Below, piece by piece: positions 34,561-46,017 of a stretch of 64,000 bases of DNA. How positions within the stretch are numbered: the stretch's first letter is position 1; each line of letters opens with the position of its first letter. Under the pieces are notes generated by a model that saw nothing but the letters and a program-made list of their open reading frames with translations, did not search any database and was not told the DNA's origin. The stretch covers positions 114,945,640 to 115,009,639 of the forward strand of contig NW_026262712.1 of NCBI RefSeq assembly GCF_021869535.1. Direction: 5' to 3'. This stretch comes from Mytilus californianus (lineage: Eukaryota > Mollusca > Bivalvia > Mytilida > Mytilidae). Position numbers and translations under genes: made by a program.

Positions 34561-35154
34561 ATCTTTTTTAAGGTGAGTTTTTTTCTAAGATGAATTTTTA
34601 ATAACCTTTTAAGAGATACATTGCTCAAGGAAAAATGGGTGTGCGTTGACTGTTTAGGATTGATCAGCGCCGCCACGTTAGATCGATTCGGAAGGATAAA
34701 TCTGGTGACTCATGTAAGAAACTTTATACGCTCTCTGAATGTTGTCGCTCAAAACGTCCAGCACTTTGATAGCTTGATAATCGGTGTGGTTCCTTAGTGA
34801 CCTAAAACACGACATGTGTACCTACAATTTCCATTTCTGTAGAAAAAGCACTCTTTATTTAGAAGATGTCGTCGATCTCTCAACAGAACATAGGATATAG
34901 AAGTATAGAGCTTAGAGAAATAAAATGTTTAGATATACTATAAAATTGTAATGTTGTGATTGAAGATTTAAATGAATATATCAAGATAGAAGTTTTAGAG
35001 CAGTAGACACATTTCTTATGCTAAATGTGCTGTTTCGTTGGCATATACCCTACATCTTTTTTATCCATTTCATACTAGAATTCCAACTTAAACCCTTATC
35101 CCAAACTAAAATAGTTTGAAGTTGAATAACGACTAAACATGAACTATAATATCA

Positions 35155-35300
35155 ATATAAGAAGATGTGATATGATTGCCAATGCGACAACTCTCCACCA
35201 GAGACCAAATGACGTAGAAGCTAACAACTATAGGTCACCGTACGGCCTTAAACAATGAGCAATACCCATACCAATTAGTAAGCTATAAATAAAATGTATA
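35155..35300 (+). repeat. Short-repeat family A head
   Basis: AAGAAGATGTGATATGATTG to ACCAATTAGTAAGCTAT; abuts the pseudogene exon 8. Confidence 0.65.
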
Positions 35301-35301
35301 A

Positions 35302-35388
35302 CAGCAATGAAACACTTCCGTTTACCCTCTTCAGGAGCACCAGGTGGCGTTTTTGGAAGTAAATCATTATCTCCAACTGCTAGCTCAC
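35302..35388 (-). pseudogene. Peroxidase pseudogene exon 8
   Basis: After acceptor TTATCTTACAG it encodes GELAVGDNDLLPKTPPGAPE and then KCFIA, parallel to GKLKTGYNDLLPDNP...CFHAG. The donor is not intact, and a family A element abuts it. Confidence 0.65.
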
Positions 35389-36429
35389 CTGTAAGATAAA
35401 AAAACTTTTTTTTTACTTTTTTGGGTAAATATATCAACATTCGTACAAAGCTAGAATTAGTAGTGTATTTGAATATAACTGTTTTTTTTTTTTAATTCTG
35501 ATAGGAAATCAACTTTGCATCTATCTGGCTGATTGTTGCAAAGTAGTGGTGAAAATTAAACAAAGAATGCACATCAGTTGTGTCTAACCAAAAAAGCGTT
35601 GTTAATGTACGCTTGTTTTAGTGGCAAAACTGAATTGCTCGATTGAAGACATGGAATTAAATCTTTTATCTTTTGTTAACATAATATTCAAGGATTTTTA
35701 CCGTTTGTGTATTTCCGTAGCTGGTCCAATCTCTCTTTACTGCTACTATATACACTGAATACATCTAGATATGACGTAATAACGTTCATTTGATTTCTCG
35801 GGCCTTACAAAATAAATAATTTGTTTTAATAATGTACACATCTTTCTTGTAAATTTGGATTATTGTTGTCCTCTTTTTTTCCCTATTTAGCACAGTATTT
35901 TAGATACTGTTCGATTCTTTTTATTTATTTATGTATTTTATTCTGTTAATAAGTACACGGTTGTATGATGTTAATCAGAGTGTCTAGAATATTACAACTT
36001 TCCTACATCAATACGCTCTGCCACCAAAATCGAAATCTCCAAATATCAAACACAAAACATTCATAGCATGATAAATACAAATTTGAATGACCGAGAGGCA
36101 GCATTAGAAAGTTGGGAGTTTACCCTTGAATTGCGATTATAATTCCGAAACTGTCTAGTGAAATTTCAATTTTTGGTGCTCAGACTAAACAATTTTTCTT
36201 TGGATACTATGTTATTATCAAGTTTGAGTGAAATACTTCAATTAAAACAATCATTCAAACTTGATAATAAATTTCTAAAAAATTCAACACGCGCACTTTC
36301 AAAAACTTGTGTTAATTACACTTTTACATGGTCTATTAAATTTATTGGCAAACATGTCGAAAAGATAAACTTACTGTTAATTTTGGTTCATTTGAATGTT
36401 TCGAAAATTAGTGTGGCGTCCATTTCGCT

Positions 36430-36600
36430 GAATTAGTATACATTATTGTTCAGCCGAAGCCCGCCTTCGAGTGCGAGATTTCCTTGCTGTGTTGAAGACC
36501 TATTTGTGGCATTGGGCAGTGTTCTGCTGTTTGGTCGGATTGATGTCTCTATGACACATTCCCCGTGTCCATTCTCTATGCTATGTTTAATCATTAATCC
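36430..36600 (-). repeat. Short-repeat family D fragment
   Basis: Minus strand reads GAGAATGGACACGGGGAATG, then GGTCTTCAACACAGC and CTCGAAGGCGGGCTTCGGCT, matching family D. The end of the open frame at 36433-36831 is this repeat, not peroxidase. Confidence 0.65.
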
Positions 36601-36676
36601 GTCAATTATGACATAAACAATCCAATCGTAATCAAAATTATTATTAAATATGCTACACTTAGGTGGTGCCCTTTGA

Positions 36677-36816
36677 TTGGTTGTGTTCGGAATGCTATTT
36701 GCTGCTAATGTGACCGCTTCATTAACTAGTGTTTTAACTATTAATTGAGTATTTCCATGGTAACATAAAAATAGAAGAGACAGTACAGATAGACACTTTA
36801 CGTTCTCCACCAACAT
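36677..36816 (-). pseudogene. Peroxidase pseudogene exon 1 (signal peptide)
   Basis: ATG at 36816 opens MLVENVKCLSVLSLLFLCY, a secretion leader, followed by VNEAVTLAANSIPNTT. This resembles the charged, Ala- and Thr-rich text after the leader of the + strand gene. There is no GT donor where expected; the frame runs on into a family D repeat at about 36600. Confidence 0.45.
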
Positions 36817-37284
36817 GTTGGATTTCTTCAAGAATTCAAAGAGACGACTGTTAACACTATAAAAGTCAGGAGATAGTTTACATTATTGTGTCTTCCAACC
36901 CTCGGCTTCGCTTCTTTTTTTTTAAAGGTTCATAAAACATGACAAATTTGACTTATCTAAATATGTGTATTAAGTTTACTTGACTTATATAAGGTAAAAG
37001 CAGCACATAAAGAAAGAACATACAAATAATTCATGATGTTTTGATTATCTAGGAAAAAGTAGTTATGACCAATACCCCTCCTTCTGTGTATGGTGTTTCT
37101 TTAGTGTCCAAGAAGAAAATATACTTTTTGTGTACAGGACTTTACATCTTGTTGGCGCAACAAGTATGTAATTATTCTTTAAATTTGTCACCAACTATTG
37201 TTCATCTGTCAGTTAAAATAATACTTAATATTTGTTTTATTGAATAATGACAAACTACATTTACATATAAACCAAGTAAATAAA

Positions 37285-37430
37285 CTCATCTTAAATACAC
37301 GGATCAAAATTTGTTCGCCAGACTCGCGTTTCGTCTACAAAAGACTCATCAGAGAGAGGCTCGGATAAAACAAAAGGAAAAAAAGGCTAAATAAAAGTAC
37401 GAAGTTGAAGAGCATTGATAACTCTTATTG
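37285..37430 (-). ncRNA. Hammerhead ribozyme-like motif 3 (best core)
   Basis: Minus strand: CTGATGA (37352-37346), stem II GTCT-TTTGT-AGAC with four perfect pairs, GAAAC, then GCGA closed by C-G and A-U (a GNRA-type cap on a minimal stem III) and the GTC cleavage triplet (37323-37321). The first stem-I pair is T-T, so stem I is weakened. The upstream flank matches motif 1. Confidence 0.65.
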
Positions 37431-37524
37431 ATCAATCGGCAATACTCGGATGAATCCGCTACTCTCTTTTGAGGAACGGAATCGACCGAGTTAAGGCGAG
37501 TGTCTTATTGATATGAAAATAATA

Positions 37525-37890
37525 AGATATGCTATGTTTGAAAATAAGACAACTATCCATTTAAGATATTTACAACAACAGGTCACAGTACGGCCATCAA
37601 CAATGAGCAAAACACATACCGAATTAGACTATTTACCGGATTTGTAATAACATAAGCAACACGACGGGTGCCACATGTGGAGCAGGATCTGCTTACCCTT
37701 CCGGAGCACCTGAGATCACCCCCAGTTTTTGGTGGGGTTCGTGTTGCTTAGTCTTTAGTTTTCTATGTTGTGTCATCTGTACTATTATTTGTCTTTTTGT
37801 CTTTTTATTTTTCGCCATGGCGTTGTCAGTTTGTTTTCGATCTATGAGTTTGACTATCCCTCTGGTATCTTTCGTCCCTCTTTTATCGTA
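37525..37890 (+). repeat. Chimera of family A head and family E retroelement tail
   Basis: Family A text (AACTATCCATTTAAGAT, ACGGCCATCAACAATGAGC) passes at the shared word CATACCGAATTAGA into the family E tail (GCTTACCCTTCCGGAGCACC, ATCACCCCCAGTTTTTGG). The join occurs within a short identical word, suggesting template switching or recombination. Confidence 0.6.
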
Positions 37891-38859
37891 AGCTATAAAA
37901 GTCCACGAGATGACAAGTTCTAGTTCAAGTTGAAAGTTTTATTTAAAGTCGATATTCAATAAACTACATAAACCAAGTATTGCCGAAATGTGAACCAAAT
38001 CAAAAGAGAACACCAACGACCTGATTTATGCTAAAAAAAAAGAAACGAATACAATATTCACAGACCTGAACTAACGCTAATATTTGGATTACAGATTTCC
38101 TGGCCTGAAACAGGCATATAATGAATGATGATAAATGTTAAAATATATGGATAGCAATACAGCTTTAGTTATGTATTAAACTACTAGCATTATAAATAAG
38201 ACAGATGTTAGTACCGACACATAGATTTCAAAGATTTATTTACATTGATACGTTTCGTTCTGAGGGTATCAACAGCCCATTAGTCAGCACTTTTGCACTC
38301 ATATGCTGACACGAAATATCATTGATATATATATGTTCATTTTCTGTAAACTTATTGTTAATAAAATTGTAATGTTTAACTATTCAATTTTCTATCTATT
38401 GCCTTAGCAGTATTTGGCACAAAAGTAATAATGCTTCTCAAAGTCGTAACATTTAATGGTGTTCTCTTGTTTTTGAATTTTTGCCAGATATTCGGAATCC
38501 TCTGGTTTTATTCATGTAGTGTAATCAAAAAATTTTCCCCGCTTACCCCTACTTTTCTTTTTATAATTTTATAACTAATAGTTTTAAAAACCATATTTGA
38601 AAATCCTATAAAATTCTTGTTATTTTTCATAATTTTTAAAAGAGTGCCAAAGGGTGCCAATGTTAAATGTAAGAAAAGTCTAAAGAGAATTATTTCCCGC
38701 CAAATTTTCAATAGCTTATATCTCTAAAACAAGCACATGGACCCTACATTTTTTCTGCTTTTTCAGTTCCTTTATTTACATACTATCAATTTATAATAGT
38801 CTTTTTAAAAGCTTGTTATTTTGAAACAGAGTAGCGAACATCCTTAATTTGGCATTGCA

Positions 38860-38945
38860 ACTCTTTTGATATGTGTCTTATGTGGACGAAACGCACCGCA
38901 AGTCTGACGTACCAACTTATAAGTCTGGCATCTTTGTTGATACAA
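38860..38945 (+). ncRNA. Hammerhead-like motif 4, decayed
   Basis: TTGATATGTGTCTTATGTGG is followed by ACGAAACGCACC and GTCTGACGTA. The CTGATGA core is damaged, so it is a remnant of the same repeat. Confidence 0.4.
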
Positions 38946-39990
38946 TGTTAAATTGATCACCTTTAAGATTCAGCTTATCTAAAGGACTAAATCATACCAC
39001 ACCTTCTTAGTTATAAAATTAAACAAGAAAAAATAAAAATAGGAAAAATCGTCTATTTTGTGGTTAATTTAGGCAAAGAGTTTACCGATTCAGAAATATC
39101 CAAGTCAAGAAAAGGACATTTTGTGCTGCTGGTATTTGACATTTTAAAGAATTCTCAATATTCTTTGTAAGTAATCAAATTAACAATCAGTGTTATTGAA
39201 TCAATCCTTTGTGAATCATTCCTTCTCACAAAGGATTTGTTTTTATCGAATTATCAATTTTAATAATGGGCAGATATTTTCCCTCGATTTGCAAATTTAT
39301 CGTGGTACAGATTAATAAAAGATTTCATTTACACATGTAGCATTTTCAAACCAAAAAAATAATTTATGATCACAATAGTCATATCAACTCATGTAAAATG
39401 AATATTTCAAATCCCCAGACTTGCACTAAAAAGTTACAAAAAAAAATCCACCTTTACAATTCCACCTAAGTTTCTAAACCATATTTAAATAAAAACATGT
39501 TTAATATATATAATCCCTAAAGTATAATACCTAATGAAAGTGATCCAAGTTGTTAAACATAATTTATCACATTTTTATAGAAATTACTATGTACTAAATT
39601 GGCATATTTGAAGAAAACAGAATAATAAAAAAAATACATATTCTATACAAATCAATAGACAGATCGAAAGGGTGTTAGTTGACTTAATGTTTGTACTTTC
39701 TTATCTTAGCCGTCTGCGAACTTTTCCTGTATCAATCCACCTGTATCAATCAATCCCAGTTCGATTAACACATAAGTTTCAACTGCGTCGATTAGACATA
39801 GACATACATGTAGACATAAAAAAACTTGATCCTGCAATTAGCCACCTATTATACAAATAACAGGTACACAAATATATTTGCTTTATTGGTACTTGTACAA
39901 ATAAAGTCTCCTGTTACTCCGCTTTCATGTTGAGCAAACGGTAATGTGAATATATCTTTTTGTGTGACAATTCATTTTAGGGTCTTTATA
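38946..39990. other. No gene seen
   Basis: AT-rich; includes a small hairpin at about 39205-39232 (AATCCTTTGTGA / TCACAAAGGATT). Open frames here are short and without splice or domain support. Confidence 0.4.
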
Positions 39991-39999
39991 ACACGGCTC

Positions 40000-40400
40000 C
40001 ACGGTGGGTGCGTGACCTAATGGTTAAGACCGATGGCTGCATTGTTGAAGGTCCCGGGTTCGATTCTGATTCGGGGCACTGGAAATTTCAGAACATCAGA
40101 AGGGTGATTTTCACCCTCCAACAAACATGTCTGGTACCCAGACCGTAGTTTAAACTACAATTGATACTTTGGTTGCTTCGGTTAGTCAACATTGCTCCCG
40201 ACACTTACCAGAAGATAAATCTGCTGAAATCTATTCGGTTTGTCTATTCCCGCCTAATAGCTCGGTGGTCCTCCCTGAGTAATTCGGATTCCTTCACCAT
40301 AATAACAAACTTCCCTGTGTCCTAGGACTCCTTTTGTGTTGAGGTGGGGACTGTCCTTGTAAATAATACTGTTGTAAATATGGTGTCACATCTCCATTGT
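40000..40400 (+). mobile_element. tRNA-derived SINE
   Basis: CGTGACCTAATGGTTAAGAC (A box) and GGTTCGATTCT (B box, 40057-40067) have the spacing of an internal pol III promoter. They are followed by a non-tRNA body with CACCATAATAACAAAC and a TTGTAAATAATACTGTTG 3' end. The tRNA part lacks a foldable acceptor stem, as expected for a SINE. Confidence 0.7.
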
Positions 40401-40734
40401 TCCCGATTCACGGATTCCACTGTACCCTAGCAGCTCTCGGGGGTTCTCTGAATAGCGGAGAAATCTACCAGTACATACATTCATAAATGTACATAAGGTT
40501 GAGGCTTTTTCACCTCGTGAAGCTGATAGATTGACAATATTGCATAGTGAAAGTGTATGAAGTATTTGGAAAAAAATCTTACAAAGCACTGATTAAAACT
40601 TTAAACTCTTAAATCAAATCCTGTACTTTCCAAGGGCAAAAGTTAGCTTGTCATTCTGACGAGCCACGTCACTAGGCGCCATAATCGATTTTGTAAAAAA
40701 TAGTTGTTCAAAAGCTTACCGAGTCCATTATAAA

Positions 40735-40865
40735 TGTAAGAATATGTGGAATGATTGCCAATGAGACAACTCTCCACCAGATAGAACATTAATATAATAG
40801 AATATGTAGGCAGATCTCTTACAAGCAAAACACCGTAACAGTAAAATATAAGGGCATAAACCACA
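40735..40865 (+). repeat. Short-repeat family A head
   Basis: AAGAATATGTGGAATGATTG, ACTCTCCACCAGATAG; truncated after about 130 bp. Confidence 0.55.
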
Positions 40866-40889
40866 GTTTTGCTAACAATATTGTTAGCC

Positions 40890-43290
40890 TATACAGATCG
40901 AGATCAAATCTTTGAACTATGTCAGACATATGAAAATACCCATTATATCGTCAACGGAGGTGATCTGAATGAAGATCTTAGTGACGCAGACAGAGGAAAC
41001 AAGAGAAACATTACTTAATACATATCATTGAAGAGTGTGGACTTAACTATAACAACAGTAGTAAAACGGTCATTAGGCCAAATGATGATGAATGCTCCGA
41101 ATTGGACTATTTCTTGTCTACTTTCAGCTATCACGATTGTACAACATTGCCAGCCTTAGAGAGTAATGTATCTGATCACTATCCGATAAAGATAATATTT
41201 GATATTTTCCCTTGAAAAAAGGAAGAAGAAAAACAATATTGATAAAGGAACATGTACAGAGCAATTGTGAATGAAAGGGATGAATTAATAGATCTATCGA
41301 CACAGGAGGATGAAAACCGTATTGGTGAAACGATTTTGAAAAATTTGTAAAGCCATGAAAGAAGCTGCATAAGCAAGTACAAACCAAAGGGCATCACACA
41401 GCGCAAAACCTAAGCTGAAGTCTGGTCCCCACAGATAAAAAAATGACATGAGGAAAATACATGGGTTACAACTTGCAAACCCACACACCCTAATAACATG
41501 TACAGAATTTACATTAATAGGATAGAAACTAGAAAACAATTCCGAAATGAAATAAAAATCGAACAAATCAAGGAGATAAAATGCAGAAAATATCGCATTA
41601 TTGAAACAAGAGATAAAGATATGTAATCATTCCATATGCTATTAAGAAACAACCGTATTAGAGGTAATGTCATCATGGACTTACATGTTTGAGATGACTG
41701 CTATGTTGGAGAAGAAAATATCACGCTTGGTTTTAAAAACACCACTTTCAGAAACTCTCATCCTCAGCCGAAACATACGTCCAAGATGATGCTAAGTACC
41801 ATCAATATGATGAATATGAGATTATAAATGAGCTTGTGAAGAATAAAGTTTCCCACCTGCAACAAGCTTAAGTAAAAAGATACAAGATGCAATTAATTCA
41901 ATAAATAAAGGAAAATCTCCTAGTATATATGAAATTAACATTGAGCATATTATACATGCAGAGAACAGCCTTATTGAATTTTTGTTGAACAAGATAAACA
42001 TGGATGTGTACCAGCCATGATAAAAACTATACTTTTAACTCCTGTCTTTAAAAACAAAAGAGATAAGAACATTGCCACAAACAACAGATGTATCACGGTA
42101 CTGCCTGTGATCAACAAAATAATTGAAGCCATACATAAACATGAAATTAACCCTAATGTTAAAAGCCATACAGAATAAAGTTTAAAGAGGATTCACCCAA
42201 GGCGTCACACCAATTGATTCGACACTTTAAGTAGTAAAACCCTGCAGAGAGTCGAAAGATAATAACATCGAATATGAGCTTGTCCTGCTAGCCTCAAAAT
42301 CAGCATTTGATGTCATAGTGCATAGTCATCTTGTGAAGAGAGTATTTTCTGCTTTTATACAAGACTAGTTTTGGTCTATGATAAAGGATATGCAACAACA
42401 TGCCACAAGTGCATTCAAATCGGAAGGGCAAACTTCCGAACTGTTTCAATCGACGCAAGGAGTACGCCAGGGAGGGATTCTAATTACTCGACCGCTTAAA
42501 AACTCAAATCTTAGAGCTAAAAATATTGACAATGTTGTTAATAATGTAAGCGGCGCCTGTGCAGATGATGAAGCGTTAATGAGTTTATCTGACAGTGATA
42601 TGCAATTCCAGATAAACATATATAAACATTGGAAAGGTATTTGCAGGTATGGAAGGTTATAAATTACAACTAAAAAATAGCGTATCTATCCACATGCGAC
42701 CTGTGAAAACAAAAGCGACATGTAGAACACCTAATTATATATAGAAGCGTCTTGGATTTGAACAGATGACAATGGTTGAAAATGCTATTCAATTAGGGTT
42801 AATGTGGTTACCATTAATGGCTTACATCCACTTCATTTGAATTTTGGTGGATAGTTGTCTTATTGGCAGTCATACCACATCTCCTTATTTTTATATGGGT
42901 CACTGAAACGAAATATTATCCAAAATGTCGAAGAAAATATTTTAAAAAAGCGCGGCGCAGCGCTTATGCCATAATGGGTAATAGATTTCATGCAGAAAAT
43001 GATTTGGACTCTGAAACCCTTATTCATGTCTGTTATTCAAAACATAAATATCACCAATATTGCTCTATGGTATGGAACTTATTACTCCGAATGGACCAAC
43101 TAGAAAACAACTAGAAAAATTTAGAAAAAAAACTTTGAAGCAAATATTGTCACTGCCTCCCAATTCACCTGATCCAGTAATGTATGTGCTAAGTGGTTTG
43201 TTTCAAATTAAGGCCCAAATTCTTATCAAGACATTGAATTATATCGAACAATTGTGTTTTAACAATTCATAGGTAGCATTGTTCCGGGTA
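40890..43290 (+). mobile_element. Degenerate LINE (endonuclease plus reverse transcriptase)
   Basis: Remnants in order: GGDLNEDLSDADRGNK (about 40955) and SNVSDHYPIK (about 41165), signatures of an APE-type endonuclease; LVLLASKSAFDVIVHSHLV (about 42260); STQGVRQGGI and ACADDEALMS (42440-42590), reverse-transcriptase boxes; and a C-terminal block KTLKQILSLPPNSP (about 43130). Many stops and shifts. A short A/B-type repeat end (GATAGTTGTCTTATTGGCA) is inserted near 42850. Clade not assigned. Confidence 0.75.
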
Positions 43291-43459
43291 ACAAATGATT
43301 TTACACTTGTTTAAGTGCAGAGATTCAGATATTTCTACCTCTTTTTCCGTTTTAACTGACAAATTCGGGACAGAATTGACAATTTTATGAATGTTTACAT
43401 TAATATCAATTTAACTAACTCGTTAGAACGATTTAAAAAAAAACTACACACTGACACTT

Positions 43460-44145
43460 ACCGGCTTTCGTACCTCACCCTTATTCAAAAGTCGTAAATA
43501 TGTAGAGTTGTATGAGAAGAAACATCATAAAAAGACAATTTGTCAAGTAATAATTCATGAGATAAGCAATTAAAAGTTTTAATGAGGTCCATTCAAACTG
43601 CGGCTATGTTATGATACTGATCAAGGGCCTCTCTCCAATCCTATAAAAGTCTAAGTAGTGTGGTCTGACATCCATGACCTCTTCTAAACGTACACAAAAA
43701 TGGATTTTTGGGCGAAAAAATCTGTTAGCTGAGTTTCTAAAACCTGTTCATATAAGTTACTGGTCTACAATTAGATTTTATTGAAGGATATTTTTTAATG
43801 AAGTGGGATTCTTTGTTCCTCTTTTAGTATATCTAGAAATACACTACAGTAAACTGATGAATTAATTGGGCGCCAAAACAGATTTACTATATGTTTCGCA
43901 TGAATTCTGTCATAGCCAGTAGCCTTTTTGATATTTATTTATTCTACTTATTATTTTTTTTACCTTCTCGGTGTGTTTTTTGTAATTCGAAATTTATCCC
44001 CTGGTCTCTATGATTTTGTATTTCTAAGATGCTGGGATGTGACGATTGTTCATATATAATATTTTTTCCAATTTCCCTATCTACAGTTGAAAACAAGGTA
44101 TTAAATGATTGTGTTACTTGTTTTGTATAAGTCAAGACCATTTTT
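43460..44145 (-). mobile_element. Second LINE fragment, opposite strand
   Basis: Minus strand encodes SSHPSILEIQ, then KKATGYDRIHAKHIV, RRGHGCQTTLLRLL, DWREALDQYHNIAAV and DLIKTFNCLSHELLLDKLSF, with stops between. These are reverse-transcriptase motifs 0-3 of CR1/Jockey-type LINEs, distinct in sequence from the + strand copy next to it. Confidence 0.7.
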
Positions 44146-44149
44146 TTGG

Positions 44150-45990
44150 TGGCCTGAGATACACTTTTTAAAGAAAAAAGGTTTAATAATGTTTTGTATC
44201 AGTGAAGACTATTTAGGTGGGCCTGAGTTACACTTTTTAGAGAAAAAAAGGTTTAATAATTTTCCAAAAATCACATGACTTTTGTATGATTTTGCACAAA
44301 CGGAGCATCTATTAAAGAAATAATTTTTCATTGATCGTTTTAAATTATTGTTTTCTATATGTTCCCCAAGTTATTGCATTTCTTTGTTTTGTGTAACATG
44401 AATATAACATATGTTAACGGTGAATGGTTTTTCTCAAATCACTATTCATGCATGGGTGTGGATTTTTCTAGAGTATCTTGTTTTTAAAGATGCATGTTTA
44501 TCAAGTATATTTTTTATAACATTCTTTTCATTATTTGTATACATTTATCTATTATGATAATCACTCACACCTGTTGTAGTGTTGAGTGCATCCACACATT
44601 GTCTTTTCATTGGTGAGAAGAACATCCACTAATAATGATGTTTTAATTAGCTTTTCATAAAACATGTTGGTTCTTTCACAATTTGAGAAAAGTTAAAAAT
44701 ATCACATACATCATGTAAAGGTTGATATTTACTATGAATTAAAATATCAAAATTCAGATCATATTTAATAATATTTTTGTCTCAGATATTTTAGTATATT
44801 TTGCAAAAATATTGTCAGTCACAGAATGTGGTTTGTTTATACCCAATATAAGTCATTTCTTGGTTTTGAAATTGTCAGAATCAAAGTTGGTTTTCTACTA
44901 GATGTCTATGCAAATTATACCCGTCAACTTCCATCTTCAAGGATAAACTGCAGTATAGTAGTGAAATATATACACATGCTATTAAAGAGGGGTTTTTCGG
45001 TTTGGAGGGATGTATAAATACGCAACCACGTCTAGTCAGAATGGGAACAATTGCAGTAATTTGAGGGGGCTATAGGTGGTCTGTCACAAGACAAAATTTT
45101 AAAAGTTTACCTTTAACAAACCATGTATATTTCAGTGAAAGTCTAAATTTCCCATCATTCACTCTAGTTGACCCACAATACAGAACCTACATTTAAGGTT
45201 AAAACGATCCCGTCCTGTTTATTTATTAAAAGATTGTCAATACACAAACAACAGTCGTCGCTGTACTCACATACGTCATCTGTGAACAGCCATCATGGTT
45301 TTCACCCGAGCTCTTTGGCATAAATATTTTGAATCAAATGACGAGTATTGCATTTGAAGGGGTCTTATGTTACCTGATTTTGGCCCCTGTATATTCGCAG
45401 TTGCTTATCCAACCAATTTCTGAATCCTGTATATCCCAACATACTTATCCTAAGAGGTCCTTGACAATGGATCCCTGATAGAATTAAGTATATGTGATAT
45501 TTTCAGTAAAGCCTTCATAATATATACTTTCAACATAAATGTAATCAAGTAAATCAGGCGAGACATTTCAGCATTATTGTTTAAAGTTTTACCAATTGTC
45601 TGAGTATTTTTTCTTCACCTGTTGTTGTTTTATACTACAGCTAGCACACTTCCTGTTGTCTTTTGTCGATTGCCAATTGCATGTCTCGTCACTTTTCTTC
45701 ATAATCTTGAGCTTGGGAAGGAACTTAAGTTTAACTTTTGTGTTAACATTTCAATAATTATTATTTAAGCCATTTTATATAATAGCAATAGTAAATCAAT
45801 GTAAAAGAATATCAACGTTTTGTGTTCGGCACCCAACTGTTGAAGGGCGAAGTTTTTTAAGCCTCATACAAAAAGGTTGATATTTTTTCTGACACTGACT
45901 TATAAGGATCTTTGAAACTTAAAGTATTTCAAATTGAGGTATTGGTATTTACTTATTAAAAAAAACCTACTAATGTCCATTTTCATTTAA
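44150..45990. other. No gene seen
   Basis: AT-rich. A local duplication around 44140-44270 repeats AAGGTTTAATAAT with a GGCCTGAG(A/T)TACACTTTTT block. GGAGGGATGTATAAATACGC at 45003 matches a phrase at 182. The 3' flank of the TLR gene lies at its right end. Confidence 0.4.
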
Positions 45991-46017
45991 ACGAGTTTGT
46001 TTGAGCAAGGCGGCTGT

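Larger units (their letters stand above)
32964..36816 (-). pseudogene. Haem peroxidase pseudogene, inverted paralogue of the 6.5-29 kb gene
   Basis: Homologues of exon 1 (36816 to about 36677), exon 8 (35388-35302), exon 9 (34414-33732) and exon 10 (33136-32964) occur in the right order on the minus strand. Exon 9 keeps FVREHNRIT (catalytic Arg) and AFRYGHSQVG (proximal His) but needs at least three frame corrections near 33952, 33887 and 33838, and ALNI(Q)RG is damaged. Exons 2-7, including the distal-His exon, are not found in the 1.3 kb where they should be. Exon 10 is intact with acceptor TTTTTTAG and donor GTAAGA. Exons 11 and 12 were not found. The tail-to-tail arrangement suggests inverted duplication, then decay. 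Confidence 0.85.

Noticed and set aside
36158..36436. 92-codon frame on the + strand
   Set aside because: Built around a local inverted repeat (CAAGTTTGAGTGAAA / TTCAAACTTGATAA) in AT-rich DNA; no domain and no splice support.
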